A DNA stretch of 63,957 bases, taken from NCBI GenBank assembly GCA_947166305.1, contig CAMVDV010000017.1, positions 1-63,957 on the forward strand, in the 5' to 3' direction. Shown piece after piece: positions 26,885 through 35,600 of the stretch. Source of the DNA: an uncultured Prevotellaceae bacterium. Lineage in GTDB: Bacteria; Bacteroidota; Bacteroidia; Bacteroidales; Bacteroidaceae. The translations under genes and the position numbers were made by a program. The notes beneath the pieces were generated by a model. That model was not told the origin of the DNA. It was given only the letters and a program-made list of their open reading frames with translations, and did no database searches. How positions within the stretch are numbered: the stretch's first letter is position 1; every line of letters begins with the position of its first letter.

Positions 26885-27763
26885 ATGGAGAAATTAGACT
26901 TACAGGCTATTGCTGGAAGCCGGCTGAGCTTCCGCAGTAACGAGCACATCGCGCTTTTCAGCGATTTTGAGGAAGTGCGGGGCATGAACATCTCCGACGT
27001 CCTCATCGAGGGATTCCTCTTTGCCATGGTGACGCACGGCCATGCCCAGCTCTCCATAGGCTCCGACACGTATCATCTGCAGGAAGGCGACCTCATCATT
27101 TGCAAACCGCGCAACATCTTCGAAAGGAGCATGATGAGCATGGATTTCAATGCCCTGGTGCTCTTCATCTCGCCGGAATATGTGGCGCAGCTCTCGCAGA
27201 TGGTGCGGATGGAGTGGACACATTCGATGTTTTCCACCACGCATCTGGTGCTGCACACCGACGAGATGGTGAGGAACCGCTTCCGCCTCTACTTCGAACT
27301 GCTGAAGAATCACCTTGCCAGCCCTGAGAGTTCGCACAAGGACCTCAGCATGAAGTTGCTCTTTGCGTCGATGGCTTACGACCTGAACGACTTGCGCAAG
27401 TCGCATGGCGAAGAGTTCCTGCACCAGACGTACAGTTCGGGAGAGAACATCCTGCGCCGCTTCATGCAGCATCTTCACGACCCCTCGCAGCCCTTCCTCA
27501 ACGTCGGGGAGTATGCCAGCCTGTTCAACATCACGCCCAAGTACTTTTCGAGCGTCTGCAAACGGCTGACGGGCAAGACGGCCAACCAGCTCATCAGCGA
27601 CGAAATCGTGCGCTCTGCCCAGATTATCCTCAGGGACAGCAGCAAGAGCATCAAGCAGATTGCGGCATCGTTGGGCTTCAAGAACCAGTCGCACTTCGGC
27701 AGGTTCTTCCGCCAGCAGACGGGCGTTTCGCCGCAACAGTACCGCGAGGGCAAGACGCTCTGA
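26885..27763 (+). CDS. AraC-family transcriptional regulator
   Basis: The start at ATG 26885 follows the promoter element. The 292 residues comprise an N-terminal cupin-like sensor domain (GHAQLSIGSDTYHLQEGDLI, about 55-75) and a C-terminal double helix-turn-helix of AraC type (SLFNITPKYFSSVCKRLTGK; IKQIAASLGFKNQSHFGRFF). Because it is transcribed divergently from the HlyD-RND-TolC operon, it is the likely regulator of that pump; this is an inference from position. The inducer is unknown. Confidence 0.9.
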   Translation: MEKLDLQAIAGSRLSFRSNEHIALFSDFEEVRGMNISDVLIEGFLFAMVTHGHAQLSIGSDTYHLQEGDLIICKPRNIFERSMMSMDFNALVLFISPEYVAQLSQMVRMEWTHSMFSTTHLVLHTDEMVRNRFRLYFELLKNHLASPESSHKDLSMKLLFASMAYDLNDLRKSHGEEFLHQTYSSGENILRRFMQHLHDPSQPFLNVGEYASLFNITPKYFSSVCKRLTGKTANQLISDEIVRSAQIILRDSSKSIKQIAASLGFKNQSHFGRFFRQQTGVSPQQYREGKTL

Positions 27764-27820
27764 GCAGGGTTGCTCCTCCGGCGGACGACGTCTGCCGGCA
27801 GCGGGGCGAGCCCTTTGTCC
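27764..27820. other. GC-rich gap after the AraC gene
   Basis: This is a GC-rich stretch between the regulator stop and the 27821 array, with no gene. Confidence 0.4.
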
Positions 27821-27908
27821 GGGAACCCTTCAGGGTTTCTGCGGCAAGGGTGCAGGGTTGTGGCCGTAAGGGCGCAGGGTTGTCGTCAGAACCCTGTTGG
27901 GGTCCTGT
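27821..27908. repeat. 22-bp periodic array, 4 units
   Basis: Units start at 27821, 27843, 27865 and 27887. Cores are AAGGGTGCAGGGTT-like in units 2 and 3. Unit 1 (AACCCTTCAGGGTT) is self-complementary and unit 4 (AACCCTGTTGGGG) is partly inverted. Confidence 0.85.
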
Positions 27909-28009
27909 GCGCGCCGCCGCGGGTGCCCGAAATGGCCCTGTTTCCTTCCCTTTTCCACCCTTTGGGCAAAAAAACTTCGCCGCGAAGCGTTTCCTGTCGA
28001 AAAAAATGC

Positions 28010-28017
28010 TAACTTTG
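28010..28017 (+). promoter_or_regulatory. -7 element for the CotH gene
   Basis: TAACTTTG matches TAnnTTTG and lies about 60 bases before ATG 28079. No clean -33 is seen. Confidence 0.5.
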
Positions 28018-28078
28018 TCGCGTTTTGCTGCGTATGCGCAGGTATGCGCGGGAATTTATTTTAGAAGGTAAAAAGGAA

Positions 28079-31000
28079 ATGAAGACAAACATAACGCGCA
28101 GGCTTACGTTCCTGCTGACCCTGATTCTTGCAAACGGCGTGCTCCGTGCCTACGACGGCGCGGTGGACCATCAGCTGGAGGGCACGATGATGTTCTCCGG
28201 CACAGAGAGTTCGGCTGCCAAGGCCTTCGACGGCGATGCCTCAACCTACTACAGTACCTCGTCCAGCACGTTCGGTTGGGTGGGTCTCGACCTTGGCGAA
28301 CCGCACGTCATCACGCGCGTTGGCTACACCCCGGCACCGGGTTCGCAAGGTGCCGACCGTGCCTTGCTCAGCATCTTCGAGGGTGCCAACAGCCCGGACT
28401 TCATGGATGCCGTCCCACTCTACCTCATCGGCAACGCTCCCGCCCGTGGCACCTACACAGAAGCCGACATCAATGTCAGCCGCGGCTTCCGCTATGTCCG
28501 CTACATCGGCAGTGCCGGATCCTATTGCAACCTCGCCGAATTGAAGTTCTTCGGGCACGCCGGTGCCGGAGACGACAGCCAGTTCTATCAGATCACCAAC
28601 CTCCCGACGCTCAGCGTCCACGTCCAGAACAACATCCTCCCCGAGGTGCGCGGCCAGGACTTCGAGTCGCGCTCGCTGCTCATCTACGAAGATGGCACCA
28701 TGATCCAAGACTATCCCATCCTCTTCCGCGTGCGAGGAAACTATTCCTCCACGCATGAGAACAAAGCATTCCGCATCAAATACAACGACGAGAAGAGCCA
28801 CCACATGATGCGCGGCGGCAGCAACGAGTCGCCGGCCAAGTGCAAGAAGTGGGTACTCATCAACAGCTACCGCGACAAGACACTGATGCGCAACCCCGTG
28901 GCCTGGGCCATGTCAAAACGAGGAGAGAAGGAATGGACACCCTGGAGCCAAGTGGTGGACCTCATCGTCAACGGCGATTACCGTGGAACCTACACCCTTG
29001 CCGACGCCGTCACGGTCGATAAGAACCGCATCGACATCACGGAAATGACGGAATGGGACACCGAGGACGAGTTCATCACAGGCGGATACTACGTAGAGGT
29101 GGACAATAACGCCAGCAGGGAACCGTACTGGTTCAACTCAACCCACGGCAATCCCATCTCAGTCCACGAGCCGGACGAGGACATCATACAGCCTTCGCAG
29201 TTCAACTACATACGCAACGCCTGGAACCACATGGAAGACGTCGTTTTCGGCGCAGACTTCGCCGACCCGGAAAAGGGCTTTCGCTCCGTACTCGACATCG
29301 AAACCTTCTGCCGCCACTTCCTCATCAGCGAATTCAACGGCAATACCGACATGCTTTGCCAAGTCTTTCTCTACAAAGAGCGCGGCGACGACCACTTCTA
29401 CACAGGCCCCGTCTGGGATGCAGACCTTGCCCTGGAGAACGATCAGACCACCTATCCCGCCAACGAGCGCATGGATTGGACCTACAAGGTGCGCGACACT
29501 GGCAACTGGACACAGTTCGTAGGCCGCATACTCTCCGACCCTTCTGCCTTCGCCCACCTTCAAGAGATGTGGGCACGACTGCGTAAAAAGGGAAACTTCG
29601 AGCCCAATGACGTGGCAGCCGACGTCGATTCGTTGCGAGAGGAAGTGCGCGAATCGGCCAGACTCAACTTCATTCGTTGGCCATACCTCAACCAATGGCT
29701 CTCGCTCAACCCAGCCGTAGAGGGATCATGGGAGGGCGAGGTGGACCGCGTCCGCAACTTTGTCCGCGACAGGGTTGCGTGGATGGACCAAATGCTCTCT
29801 TACGGTACGGTACGACAGGTCAACGGTGTCTATCAGATTGCTTCTGGTCTCGACCTCTGCAACTTCAGCGTTCTTGTCAACGAGGGCGGCGAGACGAAGG
29901 CAGAGGCTGAGCTTGTGGCCGACATAGACATGAGCAGTTACAACGAAGACTTCCAGCCTATCGGCACTCTGCGAGCACCCTTCGCCGGCACCTTCAGGGG
30001 CAACGGGCACACCATCCGTGGCCTTCATCTGACCGGGACGGACGCCGTGGGACTCTTCGCCTACCCTGGCACCTGCACCCTTTCGGGCATCGTGTTCGAT
30101 GAGAGCTGCTCGGCAGAGGGAACCACCAACGTCGGCATGCTTGCAGGCTATGTCCGAAACGGCACAGTCAACGTCTCTCAGGTGGAGAACCACGGCTCTG
30201 TGACTGCCACCGAAGGCCCTGCCGCCGGCATCGTAGGGTGCGGACGGCTGTTGGCCAACATCTATATTGACCATTGCAGCAACACCGGTGCCATCAACGC
30301 CGTGTCTGGAGCGGCAGCATTCGTCGGCCCGTCGGCAGGAAAGGTCGGCGCTTCGAACAGCTACAACACAGGCATCCTCTCCGGAGCCGTGGAGGGAAAG
30401 GAGCTGGCCTTTGCCAATAAGAGTACGACGATAGACAATTGCTGGGATTACTCTTCGCTCCAGGGACTCAACATGACGGCCGAGGAGGTGGACAACGGCG
30501 CGCTTTGCTACCACCTGAACGAGGGTGCAGGCAGCAACCTGTGGAGGCAGAACCTCGACAACGGACGTGCTCACGACGCTTACCCTGTGCTTCGCTCCAA
30601 TGCCGGAACGGTCTATGAGAAGGGAGGGCGCTTCACGAACATCATCGCCGAAGCCGCCAAGTTCAGATACTACAACCTTGTGGTGACGAAACTGCAGAGC
30701 GGTGGATACGGAGCCTTGCAGTTCGCTGAGTTCGGAGTGCTCGATGCGTCGCTCAACGAAGTGCCTGGGCTGACCATATACAGTGGCCCGGACGGTTACG
30801 CCGAGAACGAGAACTGGCAGATGGCTGCTGACCACGATGTCTACAGCAAGTTCTGCGGCTTCTTCGAGGGAAAGCTATGCTTCCTCTTCGACGCTGGTCA
30901 GGAGGTGGATGCCTATGGCTATCGCCTCTACACGGCCAACGATACGGACAACTACCCCGAGCGCAATCCCTCGTCATGGCGGCTCTATGGCAGCAACACC

Positions 31001-32020
31001 AAGCTCTCCGACCCCGAGGACGGCGCGTGGACACTCATCGACGAGCGCACGGATGACTATACAATGCTGGCCACCAGCTACGTTCCCTACGATTTCTTCA
31101 TCCCCCATGCCCTCGAGTCGCTTGCCATAAGCCAGAAGACTGCGATGATGAAGCTTGGCGACGAGCTGCAACTGCAGGCAAGCTTTACGCCCGCAGCCAT
31201 GCAGAATTTGACGCTGCAGTGGACGTCGACCGACGAACAAGTCGCCACGGTTGACGACCAAGGTCACGTCGTGGCCGTCGGACTCGGCACGGCCTGCATC
31301 GTTCTCTCCGCACCCAATGTCAGCACACTGCGCGACACGTGCCGCATCAGCGTGCTCGAAGAACTGCCGGGCCACAGGTACTATCAGCTCGCCGTCCACG
31401 AGATTGCCGGCGGAACCGTCATCCAGATGAGCGAGTTCGACCTGCTCGATGCCAACGGAGACGAGGTGGTGCCGCTCTCACTCTATGCCAATACCGGCAC
31501 CTACATCAAGGATCACGATGCAGCCGACCTCTTCGACGACGATACGTCCACGAAGTATTGCGCCGCATTCTCTGCCGACAATACATTATATATATATATA
31601 GATGCCGGCCGACGCGTCACGCTCTCCGGCTATCGCTTCACCACGGCTGCCGACACGCAGAAGTATCCCGAGCGCAACCCCACGTCGTGGGCGCTCTACG
31701 GGAGCAACACTCAGAGCGAAATCCCCGGCGATGACTGCTGGACACTCCTCGACCGACGCCAGGGAGACAACACCCTCGGAGCCGCCAACTACCAGCCCTA
31801 CGACTTCTACTTCAGCTACGAACAGCCCATCATCCCGGGCGATGTGGACGGCAACGGCAAGGTCGATGCGCAGGACTTCACGGCCCTCAAGCTCCACATC
31901 GTGGGCAAGCCCGTGCCAGCCTTCGTCCCCGAAGCCGCCGACCTCAACGCCGACGGCAAGGTCAACGCACAGGATGTGGTGCTCCTCCAGCAGATGCTCA
32001 AGAATAGCGGCCAGCAATAA
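28079..32020 (+). CDS. Secreted CotH-kinase-family protein with discoidin-like, Ig-like and dockerin domains
   Basis: ATG 28079 gives a signal peptide (MKTNITRRLTFLLTLILANG). The 1313 residues contain a discoidin (F5/8 C)-like domain (about 25-175) and the CotH-like kinase domain (about 185-575; FRVRGNYSSTHENKAFRIKY, KKWVLINSYRDKTLMRNPVA). Next come GLUG-like repeats (about 620-680), two RNP-SW-LYGSN beta domains (about 860-1010 and 1100-1250) around an Ig-like Big2 domain (1010-1095), and a type I dockerin (GDVDGNGKVDAQD; DLNADGKVNAQD). CotH proteins phosphorylate spore-coat proteins in Bacillus; in Bacteroidetes the target is unknown. It likely acts at the surface on glycan or protein. Confidence 0.85.
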   Translation: MKTNITRRLTFLLTLILANGVLRAYDGAVDHQLEGTMMFSGTESSAAKAFDGDASTYYSTSSSTFGWVGLDLGEPHVITRVGYTPAPGSQGADRALLSIFEGANSPDFMDAVPLYLIGNAPARGTYTEADINVSRGFRYVRYIGSAGSYCNLAELKFFGHAGAGDDSQFYQITNLPTLSVHVQNNILPEVRGQDFESRSLLIYEDGTMIQDYPILFRVRGNYSSTHENKAFRIKYNDEKSHHMMRGGSNESPAKCKKWVLINSYRDKTLMRNPVAWAMSKRGEKEWTPWSQVVDLIVNGDYRGTYTLADAVTVDKNRIDITEMTEWDTEDEFITGGYYVEVDNNASREPYWFNSTHGNPISVHEPDEDIIQPSQFNYIRNAWNHMEDVVFGADFADPEKGFRSVLDIETFCRHFLISEFNGNTDMLCQVFLYKERGDDHFYTGPVWDADLALENDQTTYPANERMDWTYKVRDTGNWTQFVGRILSDPSAFAHLQEMWARLRKKGNFEPNDVAADVDSLREEVRESARLNFIRWPYLNQWLSLNPAVEGSWEGEVDRVRNFVRDRVAWMDQMLSYGTVRQVNGVYQIASGLDLCNFSVLVNEGGETKAEAELVADIDMSSYNEDFQPIGTLRAPFAGTFRGNGHTIRGLHLTGTDAVGLFAYPGTCTLSGIVFDESCSAEGTTNVGMLAGYVRNGTVNVSQVENHGSVTATEGPAAGIVGCGRLLANIYIDHCSNTGAINAVSGAAAFVGPSAGKVGASNSYNTGILSGAVEGKELAFANKSTTIDNCWDYSSLQGLNMTAEEVDNGALCYHLNEGAGSNLWRQNLDNGRAHDAYPVLRSNAGTVYEKGGRFTNIIAEAAKFRYYNLVVTKLQSGGYGALQFAEFGVLDASLNEVPGLTIYSGPDGYAENENWQMAADHDVYSKFCGFFEGKLCFLFDAGQEVDAYGYRLYTANDTDNYPERNPSSWRLYGSNTKLSDPEDGAWTLIDERTDDYTMLATSYVPYDFFIPHALESLAISQKTAMMKLGDELQLQASFTPAAMQNLTLQWTSTDEQVATVDDQGHVVAVGLGTACIVLSAPNVSTLRDTCRISVLEELPGHRYYQLAVHEIAGGTVIQMSEFDLLDANGDEVVPLSLYANTGTYIKDHDAADLFDDDTSTKYCAAFSADNTLYIYIDAGRRVTLSGYRFTTAADTQKYPERNPTSWALYGSNTQSEIPGDDCWTLLDRRQGDNTLGAANYQPYDFYFSYEQPIIPGDVDGNGKVDAQDFTALKLHIVGKPVPAFVPEAADLNADGKVNAQDVVLLQQMLKNSGQQ

Positions 32021-32043
32021 CAGATATAAGACGGCAGCTAAAT

Positions 32044-32206
32044 GTAGGGACGCGCCGTGGCGCGTCCGCCATCCGCGGTGAATTCCTTCTCCGCACCTTT
32101 GCCGTTAATGCGGACGCGCCACGGCGCGTCCCTACTTGGCGGGGTGCTTTCTGGCGGACACCCTTAATTAAAACCATCCGTTTAATCCGTATAATCCGTT
32201 GTCGTT
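32044..32206. repeat. Palindromic intergenic element (copy 2)
   Basis: Arms at 32044-32069 and 32110-32135 are perfect inverted repeats of the 26-bp arm seen at 20744. The same GGCGGGGT, GCGGACA and TAATCCGT series follows, ending near 32206. Outer arm-to-arm length is 92 bases here and 94 in copy 1, while the centre sequence differs. Confidence 0.85.
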
Positions 32207-32224
32207 AAACATGACACTTCCAGT

Positions 32225-32336
32225 CGCCGCACGCGGAGTTCGCTCACCCCGCGTGCGGCGATTGCATTTTCCGCGTGCGGCGATTGCCTTTTCCGCGTGC
32301 GGCGATTGGCATCGCCGCCTGCCGCGTTTGCCCGTG
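32225..32336. repeat. 22-bp periodic array, 5 units, GC-rich core
   Basis: Units start at 32227, 32249, 32271, 32293 and 32315. The middle three share CCGCGTGCGGCGATTG; the first carries the inverted core (CGCCGCACGCGG) and the last is degenerate. The core matches the arrays at 14157 and 40055. Confidence 0.88.
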
Positions 32337-32623
32337 CCGACGGCATAATTTGTCAAATAATCCCACACAATTTGTCGATTGTCCGTGTCGCATCACTTCT
32401 GCCTCTCTTCGCCTGCCTTAGCCTTGACATAGGTCAAAGCAAAAAGCCCTGTTTTGTTAAAAATAGTTAAGCCAAAGGAAAAACTTGTTAGAAAAGGCAA
32501 AACAAAACGCCAAAAAGTGTAAATTTGCCATGTGTAAGGCATAAAATGTGCATAAACGAGAAACGTAAATAATCGACAAAACCTAATTAACCCAATTTAT
32601 TAACTTCTAAAAAACCAAACAAA
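32337..32623. promoter_or_regulatory. Promoter region of the 1702-residue protein gene
   Basis: TAAATTTG at 32520-32527 matches TAnnTTTG, leaving a leader of roughly 90 bases before ATG 32624. The region is AT-rich with several TTAAGCC/AAACTTG-like words, but no clean TTTG at -33. Confidence 0.5.
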
Positions 32624-35600
32624 ATGAAGAAAGTATTTACATCTTCAAGCACTCTTTGGTCATGCCTCTTTGCCCTGGCAATGATGATGACCTCTCAGAG
32701 CGCGTGGGCTGAGTACGTCAAGCTCACAGCACTGTCGGGTTCAAAAAACCTAAGCGACGGTGAGGGTTGTGCCAAACTGGTCGACGCCGTGAGCACGACA
32801 AAGTGGGGCCAATCCTTCGACCCCTCTAACCCTGACCGTGCAAATGCCTGGGTTGTAGTGAAGGCCGAGAAGGCCGTAGTGCCCGACTGGTACTTCCTCC
32901 TCACCGGTAACGACACGGGCGGTAACCCCGGCCGCAACTGGAAGTCGTGGAACATCTACGGCGGCAACTTTGCCAGCGATGCCGAAGCAGTGCGCGGCAG
33001 CATCGAAGATCCCGCAGCAGGCGGCTGGACGCTTATCGACGAGCGCAACGGCGAGGCTCTCCCCCAAGCCAACTTTGCCAGTCAGAACTTCCAGTTCAAC
33101 GAGGCTGACGGCACGACGGCCTATCAGTACTTCTGGATTGAAGTCCTCGAGTCCGTGCAGGGTACTGATGTCTATCTGCAGATGAGCGAATGGGGCCTCG
33201 GCACCTATGGCGAGTTCGAGAAGTACCTCGATGACCTCGCCAACGTGCAGACAGGCACCGACGAGCCCATCGTCTACACCATCATCAGCGGCGACCGCAA
33301 CGACGGCAGCGGCGAAGGTCTGGACAAGCTCTTCGACGGCAAGATCGACACCAAGTGGGGCAACGGCTTCACCGCCAAGGAATTCGGAGCAACCAGCAAC
33401 GGTGCATACTTCATCGTGAAGACATCGCGCGAAATCGCTCCCACTTACTACAAGCTCGTCACGGGCACTGACAATGCAAGCTGGAACCATCGTAACTGGA
33501 AGAACTGGCAGATCTACGGCATCGCAGCTGCCGACGTCCAGAACGGCAAGCCCACACGCGACCAGGAAGGTTGGGTGATGCTCGACAACAAAGCCAACGT
33601 CACCGAAGAAGTCCTTCCCGACAAGAACATGTTCACCGTCATCTTCAACCTCTCCGAGGAGAACACGACGGCCTACCAGTACTTCAAGGTCGAGATCGAC
33701 GAAATCATGTCCGGCAGCGGCTACATGCAGATGGGCGAGTTCTCGCTCGGCGATGAGTACACCCTCGCTATCGACCGTCAGGGAATCCTCGACGGCATCA
33801 GCTACAACCCCGACGTATTCGCCGAGAAGGCACTGCTCGACCAGATGGCCGAGACCATCGCAAGCGTTGAGGCATGCACCGATCCCTTCGAACTGGGCGC
33901 CCTCAATGCAACAGTCGCTGACCTGACAAGCCAGATTGCTACCTCCGAGAGCAACTACGCCGAGCTCATCACTGTCCGCAACCAGGCCATCAACCTCATC
34001 AACGAGGAGAACCTCTTCCCCGAGGCTATGGAATATGCTCAGGCATGGATTGCCGAAGACAATGCCATCGCACCCAGCGAGGAATATCCCGCCGGCAACT
34101 TCGGCTACATCAAAGCCAACCGTCAGCTCACAGGCGCCGAGGCTCTGGCCGAAGCAAAGCGCTTCAGCGAATATCTGATAGTCAACACCGCAGTTGTCGA
34201 CGATCCCATCGACGTCACATACGAACTCGTCAGTGGCACAACCGACAACTGGAATGATTCAGAGGGTCCTGCATCACTGATTGATGGCGACCGCGATAAC
34301 ACCAAGTGGGGTACGGCTACAAGCGGCGACCGCTTTATCATATTCAAGAGCAGTGACCCCATCAAGCCCACATACTACGGCCTCGTCACCGGCGGCGATA
34401 CCGATACCTACAAGGATCGTAACTGGAAGAACTGGAAGATCTGGGCTGCCAACTTCGATAGCGACGAAGAAGCTACCAAGGATGCCGAAGGATGGGTGCT
34501 CATCGACGAGAAGAACAACGTCGGCACCGACGTCCTCAAGACCACCAACAAGTATGAGAGCTACCTCAACCTCTCTATTGGTTGCACCGAACCTTACCAG
34601 TACTTCAAGATCGAAGTTTACCATCAGGGCGGAATGCAGATGAATGAGTTCACATTCTACAACCAGGGCAACCTCCAGGAATACCGCGAAGGCTTCATCA
34701 GCGACTTCGAAGACTTCAACGCAGAATTCGAGGCAGGCATCACCGCCTACAAGGGCTACCTCGACCAGTACAGCGCTAAGTTCGAGACCCTCCAGAACGC
34801 CACCAATCCCTCCGACGTCATGAAGGCTTACAACGACCTCAACGAGCTGAAGGCACAGATTGAAGCTTCTGCTGACCTCTACGAAGCATACATGGGAGTC
34901 TACGAAGAACTCAGTGCTACTCCCATCGAGTCTGAAAGCCTCTCCGCATGGTTCGAAGGCTACAGCAGCGAGAACGAAGGCGCCGGCGTGAAGTACATCC
35001 GCGGCACCCACGATTACATCTTGGAGACCCTCTCCCTCGACAACGAAGCCATTCAGGCTGAGACAGACTACCTGCAGAGCATCATCAATGCATGCAACGA
35101 CGGTCTCTACATCCTGCTCGGCGGTCACACCAACAATCAGTGGGGCGACGGCTTCTACGGCCACCTCATCGACGGCATCGCTCTCAATACAACAGAAATT
35201 GACCCGGAGACGGGCAAGGAGGTGACTGTCAACGCCACGAAGTGGGGCGGTGATGCCGACATCAACGGCAACACCTACATCATCTTCCGTACGGCCGACA
35301 AGACCAATCCCTTCTTCTACACCCTGACTACCGGCAACGACACCGGCACATACACCAGCCGCAACTGGGGCACATGGTACATCTACGGCGCCAACTTCGA
35401 AGGCGACGGCGCTGCTACCAAGGACGCTGAAGGCTGGGTACTCATCGACGTCAAGGAGAACATCGGTCAGGACCGCCTGCATCCCGTCAACGCAGAGCCC
35501 TCTTACTTCGGCTTCAGCACCGAGACTACCGAAGAGTACATATATTATAAGGTAGTCGTGACGAAGGCATACAGCGGCAACGCCATTCAGATGAACGAAC

